Source: Gammaproteobacteria bacterium
GTDB lineage: Bacteria > Pseudomonadota > Gammaproteobacteria > Steroidobacterales > Woeseiaceae
Direction: 5' to 3'
Length of the DNA: 64,000 bases
Assembly (NCBI GenBank): GCA_029861535.1
Contig: JAOTZC010000003.1
Location: forward strand, 80,428-144,427
Under the pieces are notes generated by a model that saw only the letters and a program-made list of their open reading frames with translations, did not search any database and was not told the DNA's origin. This document shows, in pieces, positions 52,058-64,000 of this stretch; within the stretch, counting starts at the first letter, position 1, and each line of letters begins with the position of its first letter. The position numbers and the translations under genes are program-made.

Positions 52058-53939
52058 CAGTGACTCCCAGGTACTCGTCCATGATCGCGCGCGCGATCGG
52101 TGCAGCAACACGGCTGCCACTGCTGCCATTTTCGACGATCACCGCAACCGCGATTTTCGGATCATCGAGCGGCGCGAATGAAATAAACAGCGCATGGTCA
52201 CGTAGACGCTCTTCGACTTCCTCCTCCTCGTATTCTTCCTCTTGGGCTACCGAGAACACTTGTGCCGTGCCGCTCTTACCAGCCATCTCGTAAGGCGCAC
52301 CCAAACCAACCTGGCGTGCGGTGCCTCTCACGCCCTGCATGACATCGTGCATGGCCCCGAGCACCGTATCCCAGTAGAACTCGTTATCGACATCAGCATC
52401 GGCAATGCGCTCAGGGCGGATCAAGGTGCGTTGTCCACTCAGCCCGTCCTCTGACGCAGCGACCAGGTGTGGTCGAAATCGGGTGCCACGAGTTGCAAGT
52501 GCCGCCGTGGCGTTTGCGAGCTGCAATGGGGAGGTCAGCATGTAGCCTTGACCAATTGACGCAATGACCGTTTCCCCGTGGTACCAGCGCTGATCGTCGG
52601 GGTTCGAGAATGCGCTCCGTTTCCAGTCGCGTGATGGATTAATGCCGATTCTTTCGCCACGGACGTCGACGCCCGTCGCCTTTCCAAGGCCGAACTGGTC
52701 CAGGTAATAGTGCATATTGTCAATGCCGAGATCCACGCTCAATTCATAGAAATAAACGTCGCAGGATTGCTCGATCGCGTCATGCAGATCGACCTCTCCA
52801 TGACCTTCCGGGCGCCAGTCGCGATACCGATGCGTCGAGTTTGGCAACATGAAGTAACCAATGCACACTCTCTTGCGTGTCAGATTCGTCGCGCCGACTT
52901 GTAGTGCTGCCAGCGACAGCATCGGTTTGATCGTGGAACCTGGAGGATACGTGCCACGCAGCGCACGATTAAAAAGCGGACGGTTCAAATCATCTTGCAG
53001 TTCGGCAAATTGGGACGTCGTCATACCAGCCGCGAACAGATTTGGGTCGAATGATGGTGCGCTGACCATTGCCAGGACTTCACCACTCCATGGGTCTATA
53101 GCAACGATGGCGCCGCGGCGTCCTTCGAGGGCCTTTTGGGCCAGTAGCTGCAGATCGAGATCGATACTAAGATAGACGTTTGAACCGGGCGTCGGATGCG
53201 CGTCGGCCGGTAACGAATCGAGTAATTCACCGGTGTCCGCGGGAATCACCCGTCCCCGCGCATCGGTTACGACATGCTGGTATCCCGGCTCACCATGCAA
53301 TGTGTTCTCAAAGCTCTGTTCGACGCCGGTCTTGCCAGTTTGCCCGGTCGCGGCATAGCGAGCGATATCCAGCACCTGCAAATCGTTTTCGGATAACGCG
53401 CCGACATAGCCAACGGCATGCGCCACGGCCGGACCGTGCGGATAGTAGCGAACGAGTCGTGGCCTCAGGTCTACGCCCGGAAATCTTGGTCGCTGTATCG
53501 CGAAATTGGCGACTTCTTCCTCGCTCATTCGCAGGCGCAGCGTTACCGGTTTGAATCGCGGGCCGCTCGCGATCAATGTCTTGAGCTGTGGAATCGCGTC
53601 GGCTTCGATCAATTCAAGTCCGGCGAGCCGATTCAGCGTGTCATCAATATCGTGAATTTGTTCAGGAATAAGTTCAAGCTGATAGGCTGGCAGATTCTCG
53701 GCAAGCACTCGGCCTTCGCGGTCGAAAACAAGTCCGCGAATCGGTGGCACCGCTTCGATTCGAATACGGTTTCCCTGCGATTGTTCCGCAAAATGTTCGT
53801 AGTCGAGAATTTGCAGTTGCACGAGTCGGGCGACGACGAAGGCAAGTAAGGTTATCGCGACGATCGACGAAAAAATGACGCGTGTAATGAACAGTCGTCG
53901 CTCCGAGTGATGGTCCTTGATCGGCGACAATAGGTCCAT
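52044..53939 (-). CDS. mrdA: Penicillin-binding protein 2 (elongasome transpeptidase)
   Basis: The essential DD-transpeptidase of lateral-wall synthesis. The 631-residue protein has a cytoplasmic tail and a membrane helix (about 17-39), the dimerisation/pedestal domain with PPIRGLVFDREGRVLAEN, and the transpeptidase motifs YPPGSTIKPM (nucleophile Ser and Lys), QSCDVYFYEL and MAGKSGTAQVF. It lies between mreD (1 bp gap) and rodA. Confidence 0.97.
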   Translation of the reverse strand: MDLLSPIKDHHSERRLFITRVIFSSIVAITLLAFVVARLVQLQILDYEHFAEQSQGNRIRIEAVPPIRGLVFDREGRVLAENLPAYQLELIPEQIHDIDDTLNRLAGLELIEADAIPQLKTLIASGPRFKPVTLRLRMSEEEVANFAIQRPRFPGVDLRPRLVRYYPHGPAVAHAVGYVGALSENDLQVLDIARYAATGQTGKTGVEQSFENTLHGEPGYQHVVTDARGRVIPADTGELLDSLPADAHPTPGSNVYLSIDLDLQLLAQKALEGRRGAIVAIDPWSGEVLAMVSAPSFDPNLFAAGMTTSQFAELQDDLNRPLFNRALRGTYPPGSTIKPMLSLAALQVGATNLTRKRVCIGYFMLPNSTHRYRDWRPEGHGEVDLHDAIEQSCDVYFYELSVDLGIDNMHYYLDQFGLGKATGVDVRGERIGINPSRDWKRSAFSNPDDQRWYHGETVIASIGQGYMLTSPLQLANATAALATRGTRFRPHLVAASEDGLSGQRTLIRPERIADADVDNEFYWDTVLGAMHDVMQGVRGTARQVGLGAPYEMAGKSGTAQVFSVAQEEEYEEEEVEERLRDHALFISFAPLDDPKIAVAVIVENGSSGSRVAAPIARAIMDEYLGVTDVAR

Positions 53940-53940
53940 G

Positions 53941-54432
53941 TCAGCTTCGCATTTGCACCCGAAAACTAACGCCGCTCAAAAGTGTGAATATCAGCGGCCA
54001 AAGGATTGCGCTTGTCAACACCGGCGCCCAGTAAACGATCGCCGGAGCAGTGATACCCGCAACGCCATTTATCCAGAACAACAAGAACTGGTACAACGCG
54101 ATTAGGGCGAAAACCGTTGCCGTCAGCTGCAACGGAGGAAAAACGCGCATCAACAGATGAAACCTGACCACGATGTAGACAACAACACATAGGGCTAACG
54201 CGTACTGTCCGAGCAAGGTACCGTGCGAAACGTCCAGCACAATGCCAACGACCCACGCAATTCCGACGCTATAACTTCGCGGCACGCTCAGAGCCCAGAA
54301 AATCATGATTAGTGCAACCCAGTTGGGGCGAAACACTTCGATTACGCGCGGCAATGGCAACATCGTCAGCGCGAGCGCTACGATAATTGACAAGATGACA
54401 GGCAGATGCCGGATGGCGCGATCGTTACTCAT
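53941..54432 (-). CDS. mreD: Rod-shape-determining protein MreD
   Basis: A 163-residue inner-membrane protein with five or six hydrophobic segments, including HLPVILSIIVALALTMLPLP, WVALIMIFWALSVP and SVGIAWVVGIVLDVSHGTLLG. It links MreC and RodA/PBP2. ATG 54432 or 54435 is used: the mreC stop (54425-54427) overlaps it, and the longer frame runs through mreC on another frame. Confidence 0.92.
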   Translation of the reverse strand: MSNDRAIRHLPVILSIIVALALTMLPLPRVIEVFRPNWVALIMIFWALSVPRSYSVGIAWVVGIVLDVSHGTLLGQYALALCVVVYIVVRFHLLMRVFPPLQLTATVFALIALYQFLLFWINGVAGITAPAIVYWAPVLTSAILWPLIFTLLSGVSFRVQMRS

Positions 54433-55324
54433 CATCACCGTCCAAGGCTGCATCGTCCACATCGTCGTCCGGCGGCGCCGACCAGACCAACATGACCTCC
54501 CGCACCTGATCGAGCGCAGCGGACGGCGTCGCAGATACGTCTGCAAATGCCCGTTGTGGGATGCGATTGACCGTGTCCACGACAGCAACGGGATAGCCGT
54601 TCGGGAAGGCGCCGCCAAGGCCTGAGGTCACAAGCAAATCGCCAACTTCTATATCGGCGTTATTGGCAAGTCCTGGTAAATCGAGGCGACCAAATTCGCC
54701 GGTGCCGTACGCGATCGTGCGCAGACCATTGCGATTTACTTCGACCGGCAATGCATGGCCCGGGTCGCTGATTAATATTGCTTCCGACGTCATCGGCCCG
54801 GTCTTTATTACCTGACCGACGACGCCGTCGGCATCAACAATGGCCTGGCCGTCGTACACGCCGTCACCGCTACCGACATCTATGACGAGGCTATGACGAA
54901 ATAGATTGGCATCGACCGCCATGATTTCGGCGACGCGCACGCGATCTTCGAACTGTTCGCGAGCATCCAGCATGGCGCGCAGACGGGCATTTTCCGCCTC
55001 GAGCGAGTTTAATCGTTGTAGTCGAGCGCGCGTCAATAATTGCTCGGATTTAAGGCGCGCGTTTTCGAGCTGCAGGTCGTTTCGTGACTGTGAGCTTTCA
55101 CTCGCCCAGACCCAAAGCCGAACTGGTGCATCAACGATGACACGCAATGGGTAAACCGCGGTACCGATTGCGTTGCGTACTGTATCGAGGTGGTTATCGC
55201 GATTGTCGAGAAACATCAGCAGGATGCTGAGAAACATCAGCACAAGCGTTCGCAAGCCAAGCGCTGGGATTCTGGCAGGATTAGATGTGTTGTTTCGGGA
55301 AGCAACCATTGCGGGTGTGCCCAA
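54425..55324 (-). CDS. mreC: Rod-shape-determining protein MreC
   Basis: A bitopic periplasmic scaffold of the elongasome. The 299-residue protein has one N-terminal membrane helix (about 25-43), a coiled coil (about 78-118, LENARLKSEQLLTRARLQRL) and the beta domain with VVGQVIKTGPMTSEAILISD and GDLLVTSGLGGAFPNGYPV. The C-terminal tail is very acidic (PPDDDVDDAALDGDDE), more so than usual. ATG at codon 6 is an alternative start. Confidence 0.96.
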   Translation of the reverse strand: MGTPAMVASRNNTSNPARIPALGLRTLVLMFLSILLMFLDNRDNHLDTVRNAIGTAVYPLRVIVDAPVRLWVWASESSQSRNDLQLENARLKSEQLLTRARLQRLNSLEAENARLRAMLDAREQFEDRVRVAEIMAVDANLFRHSLVIDVGSGDGVYDGQAIVDADGVVGQVIKTGPMTSEAILISDPGHALPVEVNRNGLRTIAYGTGEFGRLDLPGLANNADIEVGDLLVTSGLGGAFPNGYPVAVVDTVNRIPQRAFADVSATPSAALDQVREVMLVWSAPPDDDVDDAALDGDDE

Positions 55325-55354
55325 TTAGCAAACGTTCCGACCCAGGAAGTGCGA

Positions 55355-56494
<1,140 letters not shown>

Positions 56495-56526
56495 CTAAAA
56501 GCAGCTCAAATTCCGGATTTCCGACC

Positions 56527-56814
56527 GTGTCACTCGATAAAGACCAAGTACAGCATATTGCGATGCTGGCGAGGCTGCGACTTGCCGACGAAGAGTTCAC
56601 CGAGACCGTCGACAAGCTGTCTCGAATCGTCGATTTCGTCGACCAACTGGCCGCGCTACCGACCGACGATGTTATGCCGATGGCTCATCCGTTGAATCAA
56701 GCGCAGAGGCTGCGTGCGGACGCTGTCACCGAGGCCGATGATCGCGACCATATTCAGCAAAATGCCCCATCGGTTGCTGACGGACTGTATCTCGTGCCGA
56801 AGGTCATCGACTAA
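56527..56814 (+). CDS. gatC: Asp/Glu-tRNA amidotransferase subunit C
   Basis: A small subunit clamping GatA and GatB. The 95-residue protein is [18 protein letters not shown] at the N-terminus and ends [18 protein letters not shown]. The start is GTG 56527, where family similarity begins; the frame is open up to 56470. It overlaps gatA by one base. Confidence 0.95.
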   Translation: MSLDKDQVQHIAMLARLRLADEEFTETVDKLSRIVDFVDQLAALPTDDVMPMAHPLNQAQRLRADAVTEADDRDHIQQNAPSVADGLYLVPKVID

Positions 56815-58274
56815 TGGAGCTGCATGCTCAGACGCTGACTGATCTACAGGCCGGTCTCGAGCGTGGCGATTTTTCATCGGTCGAAATAACACAAGCATTG
56901 CTCGATCGTATCGCGAAGTTCGATACAGATCTGAACGCCTTCATAACAGTTACATCGGAACGGGCACTCGCGGCTGCGAAGCGTGCCGATGAAGTTCGGT
57001 CGTCCGGCGACAATGGGGTTCTTTGCGGTTTGCCCATCGTGCATAAAGATATTTTTTGCACGCGCGACGTAACGACAACTTGTGGCTCGCGCATGCTTGA
57101 AAATTTTGTCTCGCCTTATGATGCGACGGTAGTCGAGCGTTTTGCCGATGCTGGCGCCGTTGTTTTGGGCAAAACCAACATGGACGAGTTTGCAATGGGC
57201 TCGTCAAACGAAACCAGCTTTTTTGGGCCGGTTAAAAATCCTTGGAACCTCGAGTGTTCGCCGGGCGGCTCCTCCGGCGGCTCGGCGACTGCGGTTGCGG
57301 CGCGGCTCGCGCCAGCGGCTACCGGAACTGACACCGGTGGTTCGATCCGACAGCCTGCGGCGCTGACCAATACGATTGGCATCAAGCCAACCTACGGGCG
57401 CGTGTCGCGATACGGCATGATTGCGTTCGCCTCGAGTCTCGACCAGGCCGGCGTCATCACACGATCAGCAGCCGATGCGGCACTGCTACTCGGTGTCATG
57501 GCCGGATTCGATTCGCGTGATTCGACTTCGATCGATCATCCAGTGCCGGACTATGTCGCTGGGCTAAACGGTTCGCTCGATGGGCTACGCGTTGGTATCG
57601 TTCGACAGCACTTCGATGAAGGTCTTGATGCTGCCTGTGCTGATGCGGTGCGCGAGTCTCTAGGCGTATTAGAGGCGCAGGGCGCAACCCTAAGCGAGGT
57701 TGATCTACCCAATCTCGACTACTGTGTGCCGACCTACTACGTCGTCGCGCCCGCCGAGTGTTCGTCAAACTTGTCGCGCTTCGATGGCGTGCGGTTTGGC
57801 CACCGCGCTGCCGATCCGAAGGACCTATTGGATCTCTACTGCCGCAGTCGTGGCGAGGGCTTCGGCGCGGAGGTCAAACGCCGCATCATGACCGGTACGT
57901 ATGTGCTGTCGGCGGGCTATTACGATGCCTACTACTTGAAGGCGCAGAAAGTTCGGCAGCTCATTTGTCAGGACTTCAAACGGGCGTTCGCCGATGTCGA
58001 TGTCATTGCCGGACCGACAACGCCAACACCGGCATTCAAACTCGGTGATAAGACCGATGATCCGATTACGATGTACCTGAATGACATTTACACGATCGGT
58101 GCGAATCTCGCGGGCTTGCCTGCGATGTCGGTGCCGTGCGGCATAATCGATGGCTTGCCAATTGGTTTGCATATGGTTGGGCCGCATTGGGCCGAAGAGA
58201 CACTGCTCTGCACAGCACATCAATTCGCACGGCAAACCGACTGGCACATGCGGTCTCCGGAGGCCTACCGGTGA
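56814..58274 (+). CDS. gatA: Asp/Glu-tRNA amidotransferase subunit A
   Basis: The amidase subunit providing ammonia from glutamine for transamidation of misacylated tRNA. The 486-residue protein has the Ser-cisSer-Lys triad visible as Lys78 (PIVHKDIF), Ser153 in [10 protein letters not shown] and the nucleophile Ser177 in [10 protein letters not shown]. Because this system makes Gln-tRNA or Asn-tRNA indirectly, the tRNA-Gln at 6415-6488 may be a substrate. Confidence 0.98.
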   Translation: MELHAQTLTDLQAGLERGDFSSVEITQALLDRIAKFDTDLNAFITVTSERALAAAKRADEVRSSGDNGVLCGLPIVHKDIFCTRDVTTTCGSRMLENFVSPYDATVVERFADAGAVVLGKTNMDEFAMGSSNETSFFGPVKNPWNLECSPGGSSGGSATAVAARLAPAATGTDTGGSIRQPAALTNTIGIKPTYGRVSRYGMIAFASSLDQAGVITRSAADAALLLGVMAGFDSRDSTSIDHPVPDYVAGLNGSLDGLRVGIVRQHFDEGLDAACADAVRESLGVLEAQGATLSEVDLPNLDYCVPTYYVVAPAECSSNLSRFDGVRFGHRAADPKDLLDLYCRSRGEGFGAEVKRRIMTGTYVLSAGYYDAYYLKAQKVRQLICQDFKRAFADVDVIAGPTTPTPAFKLGDKTDDPITMYLNDIYTIGANLAGLPAMSVPCGIIDGLPIGLHMVGPHWAEETLLCTAHQFARQTDWHMRSPEAYR

Positions 58275-59743
58275 GCGCTGCGAAAAACAACGGGACTCGA
58301 GGAAATGGACGATGGGAAGTCGTTATCGGACTCGAAGTGCATACACAACTTGCGACCCAGTCCAAAATATTCTCCGGCGCGTCGACGGCTTACGGTGCGG
58401 CACCCAACACTCAGGCTTGTTTGGTCGATCTTGGTTATCCCGGCGTATTGCCGGTACTAAATGAACAAGTCGTGCGCATGGCGACAAAGTTCGGTCTTGC
58501 GGTCAACGCAACGGTCGCGCGCCGCTCGATCTTTGCACGCAAGAATTATTTTTACCCGGACCTGCCAAAGGGCTATCAAATCAGCCAATACGAACTGCCG
58601 ATCGTCGAACATGGTGAGTTGCTTATTGAGGATCAGAGCGGCAATGACAAGCGTATCGGCATTACGCGTGCGCACCTCGAGGAAGACGCCGGAAAGTCTA
58701 TCCATGAAGGCCTCGATCGATCATCAGGCATCGATTTGAATCGCGCCGGCACGCCGCTGCTCGAGATCGTATCCGAGCCGGATCTGCGCTCGGCCAAAGA
58801 GGCTGTCGCCTACATGCGCAAGATTCACTCGATTGTGCGCTATCTGGATATCTCCGATGGCAACATGCAGGAAGGCTCATTCCGTTGTGACGCAAACGTT
58901 TCGGTTCGCCTCAGGGGCCAAGAAGAATTGGGAACCCGGACCGAACTAAAAAACCTGAATTCGTTCCGGTTCGTCGAAAAGGCGATTAATTTCGAAATCG
59001 AACGCCAGATCGAGGTGCTAGAGGATGGCGGTGAGGTGACTCAGGAAACCCGTCTGTACGATTCGGACAAAGACGAAACACGCTCGATGCGCTCGAAGGA
59101 AGAGGCAAACGACTACCGATACTTTCCAGATCCTGATCTGTTGCCTATTGAAATTGACGAGGCCTTCATCGACGCCGTGCGCAACACGCTGCCCGAGCTG
59201 CCGGACGCCAAGCGGCAGCGCTTTGTCAGCGACTACGGTGTCAAAGCAGAGGATGCAGGCATCCTGACTGCCAGCCGTTCGTTGGCTGACTATTTCGAAG
59301 CTTCCTCGAAGTTTAGCGATGTCAAACCGCAACTCGTTGCAAATTGGATCATCGGCGACTTGTCCGCGGCATTGAACAAAGCTGGCCTGGATATCCGGGA
59401 GAGCAGGATTGCGCCTGAACAACTTGGCGGACTTCTCAATCGTGTTGTCGACAATACGATTTCCGGAAAGATTGCGAAGGAAGTCTTTGATGCAATGTGG
59501 ATGGGCGAAGGAAGTGCGGACGACATCATCGAATCGCGCGGTCTCAAACAGATTACCGATACTTCCGCGATCGAGGTGGTAATCGACAAAGTAATCGAAG
59601 CGAATCCGCGCCAGGTCGCAGACTACAAATCTGGCAAGGACAAACTGATCGGGTATTTCGTTGGCCAAGTAATGAAAGAAACTATGGGAAAGGCGAACCC
59701 TGCTGTAGTCAATGAGATTCTCAAGCAGAAGTTGTCTGAATGA
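58271..59743 (+). CDS. gatB: Asp/Glu-tRNA amidotransferase subunit B
   Basis: The kinase/transamidase subunit that activates the tRNA-bound carboxylate. The 490-residue protein has [30 protein letters not shown] and [14 protein letters not shown], with a C-terminal YqeY-like tail ([17 protein letters not shown]). The start is GTG 58271, overlapping the gatA stop by 4 bp; a longer frame from 58136 lies within gatA. Confidence 0.98.
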   Translation: MSAAKNNGTRGNGRWEVVIGLEVHTQLATQSKIFSGASTAYGAAPNTQACLVDLGYPGVLPVLNEQVVRMATKFGLAVNATVARRSIFARKNYFYPDLPKGYQISQYELPIVEHGELLIEDQSGNDKRIGITRAHLEEDAGKSIHEGLDRSSGIDLNRAGTPLLEIVSEPDLRSAKEAVAYMRKIHSIVRYLDISDGNMQEGSFRCDANVSVRLRGQEELGTRTELKNLNSFRFVEKAINFEIERQIEVLEDGGEVTQETRLYDSDKDETRSMRSKEEANDYRYFPDPDLLPIEIDEAFIDAVRNTLPELPDAKRQRFVSDYGVKAEDAGILTASRSLADYFEASSKFSDVKPQLVANWIIGDLSAALNKAGLDIRESRIAPEQLGGLLNRVVDNTISGKIAKEVFDAMWMGEGSADDIIESRGLKQITDTSAIEVVIDKVIEANPRQVADYKSGKDKLIGYFVGQVMKETMGKANPAVVNEILKQKLSE

Positions 59744-59765
59744 AACATTTGATAGCTGAAATAAC

Positions 59766-60626
59766 GTGTTTGCTGACCACGTAATTCCGTTTGTGTTTGA
59801 ATCTCTGCCGGTGCGTGGGGAAATTATTAATTTGTCGCGCTCCTGGCGACGCATGCTGGCTAATCACGACTACGACAGAATTGTGCAGGACACGCTGGGA
59901 CACGCAACCGCAGCGACCGGATTGATCGCACAAAGCATGAAATTTGATGGGACCGTAAGCTTGCACGTGCAAGGCAGCGGCGATCTGCGCATGCTCGTCG
60001 TGCAATGTACCAGTGACCTCGAGCTTCGCGGCATGGCGTCGCCAGCTCCCGAGGTAACGGCAAGCTCATTCGGCGAGCTGATGCAGACGGCGCAATGCGC
60101 AATTACGGTTGATTCGGGTGAGCGGCCATACCAGGGCATCGTCGAGGTCAATCGCGATTCTTTTGCAGCGAGCCTCGAAAACTATTTTGCCCGTTCCGTG
60201 CAGATACCGAGCCACGTTGCGCTCGTTTGCGATGATGAAATGAGCGGCGGCATCTTGTTGCAGAAGATGCCCGGAACGGCGATCGACAAAGACGATTGGA
60301 ATAGGTTGGGGTATCTCGCCGCAACTTTGCAATGCGAGGATTTTTTTCACGACTCAGGTCTGGAACTGATCGGCAAGCTGTTCAACGAAGACGATGTTCG
60401 CGTCTACAGGGGCAGATCGCTGGTCTTCAAATGCCGCTGTTCCAAAAAGAAGGCCGAAGACGTGCTGCGAATGCTCGGTGAGGCGGAAATCGAAGCCGCG
60501 CTGCAAGAGCAGGGCAGCCTCGACGTCACTTGCGAATACTGTGGCAGAGGGCGCCATTTCGACTCGGTCGATGTCTCCAAGTTGTTTGCCGACAATGTTG
60601 TGACCGGTCCCAAAAGCGTGCAGTAG
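59766..60626 (+). CDS. hslO: Redox-regulated chaperone Hsp33
   Basis: A cytosolic holdase activated by oxidation. The 286-residue protein keeps the zinc switch Cys223-x-Cys225 and Cys256-xx-Cys259 (KCRCSKKK and TCEYCGRG). The N-terminal domain has AATGLIAQSMKFDG and YQGIVEV. The start is GTG 59766. It follows gatB by 22 bp. Confidence 0.94.
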   Translation: MFADHVIPFVFESLPVRGEIINLSRSWRRMLANHDYDRIVQDTLGHATAATGLIAQSMKFDGTVSLHVQGSGDLRMLVVQCTSDLELRGMASPAPEVTASSFGELMQTAQCAITVDSGERPYQGIVEVNRDSFAASLENYFARSVQIPSHVALVCDDEMSGGILLQKMPGTAIDKDDWNRLGYLAATLQCEDFFHDSGLELIGKLFNEDDVRVYRGRSLVFKCRCSKKKAEDVLRMLGEAEIEAALQEQGSLDVTCEYCGRGRHFDSVDVSKLFADNVVTGPKSVQ

Positions 60627-60824
60627 GAGCGCCACTGGCAGCGCGACTATGCTTTTGGCCGATAAGTAATCTACTGGCGTCGATCGCCGAGGTTTCTCCC
60701 TCGCTCGGGGGCCGCTTCGCTAAACTCGCTCGTTAGACACCCCGACGCTCGCCGCCGCGACAGGCACCCGATGGGCTACGCAGGCGACTGTGCAATTTCG
60801 TGGAACCTTCAATTCAATGCCGCT
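60627..60824. other. Intergenic stretch without a recognisable gene
   Basis: The first 198 bp of the 373-bp gap between hslO and the ArsR-type gene. It contains GC-rich imperfect repeats (CGCTCG and CGCTTCGCT near 60700-60735). No coding frame, tRNA or recognised motif is seen. The remainder of the gap holds hairpin copy 5 and a candidate operator. Confidence 0.6.
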
Positions 60825-60907
60825 GGGGCGTGGGCATGATGCCTCTCAGCGTCATGGCTCGCTTCGCTGCGCTTTACTTCCGCTGAGAGGCATCATGCCC
60901 ACACCCC
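60825..60907 (+). repeat. Conserved-loop hairpin, copy 5 (3' of hslO)
   Basis: A 27-bp stem (60825-60851 with 60881-60907, one mismatch) with the 29-nt loop at 60852-60880. The loop differs from copy 1 only in the central bases (TTCG for TCTG). It is in the sense direction of hslO but 198 bp beyond its stop, the largest distance of the family. The micro-frame reads MARFAALYFR and ends in TGA. No T-run follows. Confidence 0.9.
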
Positions 60908-60975
60908 TGAGTTGGCGGATTATGAAACAGCGCATACAACCGCCCGAAACTCCGTGGTAGACTGTTCGGACTTAA

Positions 60976-60995
60976 ATATAAAGATATCTTTATAT
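60976..60995. promoter_or_regulatory. 20-bp perfect palindrome, candidate operator of the ArsR-type regulator
   Basis: ATATAAAGATATCTTTATAT is a perfect palindrome ending 4 bp before the ATG at 61000. Such AT-rich palindromes are typical ArsR-family operators, and the position implies autoregulation. There is no room for a ribosome binding site between it and the ATG, so the message may be leaderless or translation may begin at ATG 61024. Confidence 0.7.
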
Positions 60996-60999
60996 ATTT

Positions 61000-62758
<1,759 letters not shown>

Positions 62759-62767
62759 GGGCGCACG

Positions 62768-64000
62768 ATGCAACGCAAGGCTCGCATAGATGCACTGATG
62801 GCATCGCTGGACGATCGAATCCTGCTGCTGGATGGCGCGATGGGTACGATGATCCAGAGCTATCGGCTGAGCGAAGAGGATTATCGCGGTGAGCGCTTCG
62901 CTGATTGGGGTCGCGACCTGAAAGGTAATAATGATTTGTTGTCTATCAGTCGGCCGGCTGTGATTCAAGAAATCCATCGGAAGTTTCTCGATGCCGGCGC
63001 TGACATTCTCGAAACCAATACGTTTAACTCCAACGCACCGTCAATGGCGGACTATGGCATGGAAGCATTGGTTGCGGAGTTGAACAGCGCGGCTGCGCGA
63101 CTTGCCCGCGAATGCGCGGACACGCACGCCGCCAAGACCGGCACACCTTGCTTCGTTGCCGGCGTGCTTGGGCCGACCAATCGAACTGCGTCGATTTCGC
63201 CGGACGTTAACGATCCCGGCTACCGTAATATTACGTTCGATGCGCTCGCGGCGACGTATGAGGAATCGGCGATCGCGTTGATCGACGGAGACGTCGATTT
63301 CCTACTGATTGAGACGATCTTCGACACGTTGAACGCGAAAGCCGCAATCTTCGCTGTGAAACGCGCGTTTGATAGCACGGGGATCACATTGCCGGTGATG
63401 ATTTCCGGGACAATCACAGACGCATCCGGGCGCACGTTGTCCGGACAGACGGTCGAAGCTTTCTGGAATTCGGTGCGTCATGCGGAACCGTTCATGATCG
63501 GCTTGAACTGCGCGCTTGGCGCGGAAGACCTGCGTCCGTATTTGGCCGAGCTCGCGCGAATCGCTGATACACGTGTCAGTGCACACCCCAATGCCGGCTT
63601 ACCGAATGAATTCGGCGAGTATGACGAGACTCCCGAGGCCATGGCGAGCGTCATTGGTGAATTTGCCGCAAGCGGCCTCGTCAACCTGACCGGCGGATGT
63701 TGCGGCACTCAGCCTGAACACGTTGCCGCGCTGAAAAAGATCGTCGATGAAATAGCGCCGCGCGAACTGCCAGAACTGCCGGTGCGCTGCCGGCTCGCCG
63801 GGCTCGAGCCCTTGACGATCGGACCTGACGATTTATTCGTTAACGTCGGTGAACGATGCAACGTCACCGGCTCTGCACGTTTTCGCAAGTTAATTGAGGC
63901 CGACGACTATGCTGCGGCCGTGCAGGTTGCGCGCCAACAGGTCGAAGATGGCGCGCAGATTATCGACGTCAACATGGACGAAGGCATGCTCGATTCTGAG
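62768..64000 (+). CDS. metH: Cobalamin-dependent methionine synthase (5' part, runs off the window)
   Basis: Transfers the methyl group from methyl-THF via cobalamin to homocysteine. From ATG 62768 the frame is open for 411 codons to the window edge. The homocysteine domain (about 15-325) has [21 protein letters not shown], and zinc ligands Cys248 (GLNCALG), Cys311 and Cys312 (GGCCGT). The pterin domain begins with [18 protein letters not shown]. Cobalamin-binding and reactivation domains would lie beyond the window. Confidence 0.96.
   Translation, partial: MQRKARIDALMASLDDRILLLDGAMGTMIQSYRLSEEDYRGERFADWGRDLKGNNDLLSISRPAVIQEIHRKFLDAGADILETNTFNSNAPSMADYGMEALVAELNSAAARLARECADTHAAKTGTPCFVAGVLGPTNRTASISPDVNDPGYRNITFDALAATYEESAIALIDGDVDFLLIETIFDTLNAKAAIFAVKRAFDSTGITLPVMISGTITDASGRTLSGQTVEAFWNSVRHAEPFMIGLNCALGAEDLRPYLAELARIADTRVSAHPNAGLPNEFGEYDETPEAMASVIGEFAASGLVNLTGGCCGTQPEHVAALKKIVDEIAPRELPELPVRCRLAGLEPLTIGPDDLFVNVGERCNVTGSARFRKLIEADDYAAAVQVARQQVEDGAQIIDVNMDEGMLDSE

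Noticed and set aside
54433..54618. Long N-terminal extension of mreD
   Set aside because: It overlaps mreC in another frame and is arginine-rich, unlike MreD; the family start fits ATG 54432/54435.

Overview
The window reads as a chromosomal segment of a gammaproteobacterium. Three gene orders follow the Escherichia coli arrangement closely: rpiA / 5-FTHF cyclo-ligase / 6S RNA / zapA / ygfB-pepP-ubiH-ubiI; lptD-surA-pdxA-rsmA-apaG-apaH; and mreBCD-mrdA-rodA-mltB-rlpA-dacA-ybeD-lipB. The proteins resemble non-enteric lineages: a CRP of the Vfr/Clp type, a split glycine decarboxylase (GcvPA/GcvPB), AmgK-MurU cell-wall recycling, kynurenine-pathway genes and a GatCAB amidotransferase. A Woeseiales/Chromatiales/Xanthomonadales-like organism is my guess; the species cannot be fixed from sequence reading alone. 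The window is almost all housekeeping. I see no prophage, insertion sequence, CRISPR array or integron.

Layout. 1-1.1 kb: start of a YihY-like gene and purC. 1.2-4.4 kb: djlA, rpe, crp, coq7. 4.5-6.7 kb: a DUF481 outer-membrane protein, rplM-rpsI behind a good sigma70 promoter, and tRNA-Gln(CUG) whose 3' end lies inside a 28-bp perfect inverted repeat. 6.7-8.1 kb: rpiA and a 195-residue Lys/Arg repeat protein with a perfect CRP box upstream. 8.3-14.1 kb: folate cyclo-ligase, 6S RNA, zapA, a coiled-coil protein, ygfB, pepP, ubiH, ubiI. 14.2-16.7 kb: an inactive-transglutaminase/7TM protein with an ATP-grasp ligase. 16.8-18.6 kb: a DUF885 protein. 18.7-24.0 kb: tandem glycine riboswitch with gcvT-gcvH-gcvPA-(Tpx-like)-gcvPB. 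24.0-30.6 kb: a large tandem HtrA-like protease, an M23 peptidase, monomeric isocitrate dehydrogenase and a DUF3465 protein. 30.7-35.3 kb: a DUF5062 protein, a DUF255 thioredoxin-like protein, lgt, thyA, folA. 35.2-45.0 kb (minus strand): lptD-surA-pdxA-rsmA-apaG-apaH continuing directly into 3-hydroxyanthranilate dioxygenase, kynU and kmo. 45.1-46.8 kb: amgK-murU. 46.8-56.4 kb (minus strand): the cell-elongation cluster. 56.5-60.6 kb: gatCAB and hslO. 61.0-64.0 kb: an ArsR-methyltransferase fusion, metF and the start of metH.

The signal I find least explained is a family of five dispersed long hairpins (about 2743-2825, 2917-2991, 16687-16808, 48970-49050 and 60825-60907). The stems differ in sequence from copy to copy yet stay self-complementary, while the roughly 29-nt loop is conserved. 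All five sit behind the 3' end of a gene with the loop in the sense direction of that gene. None has a U-tract. In three copies the loop plus first stem bases spell a ten-codon ATG-to-stop frame. This points to an RNA-level 3'-UTR element rather than a transposon.

Other points worth a second look: a single-cysteine Tpx homologue that has lost the catalytic proline, embedded in the gcv operon; a bacterial Nma111-like protease whose second protease domain has lost its triad; kynurenine genes joined to the lptD-surA operon; an amgK with no canonical start codon in front of its conserved N-terminus; and an ArsR-methyltransferase regulator with a 20-bp perfect palindrome next to its start codon.
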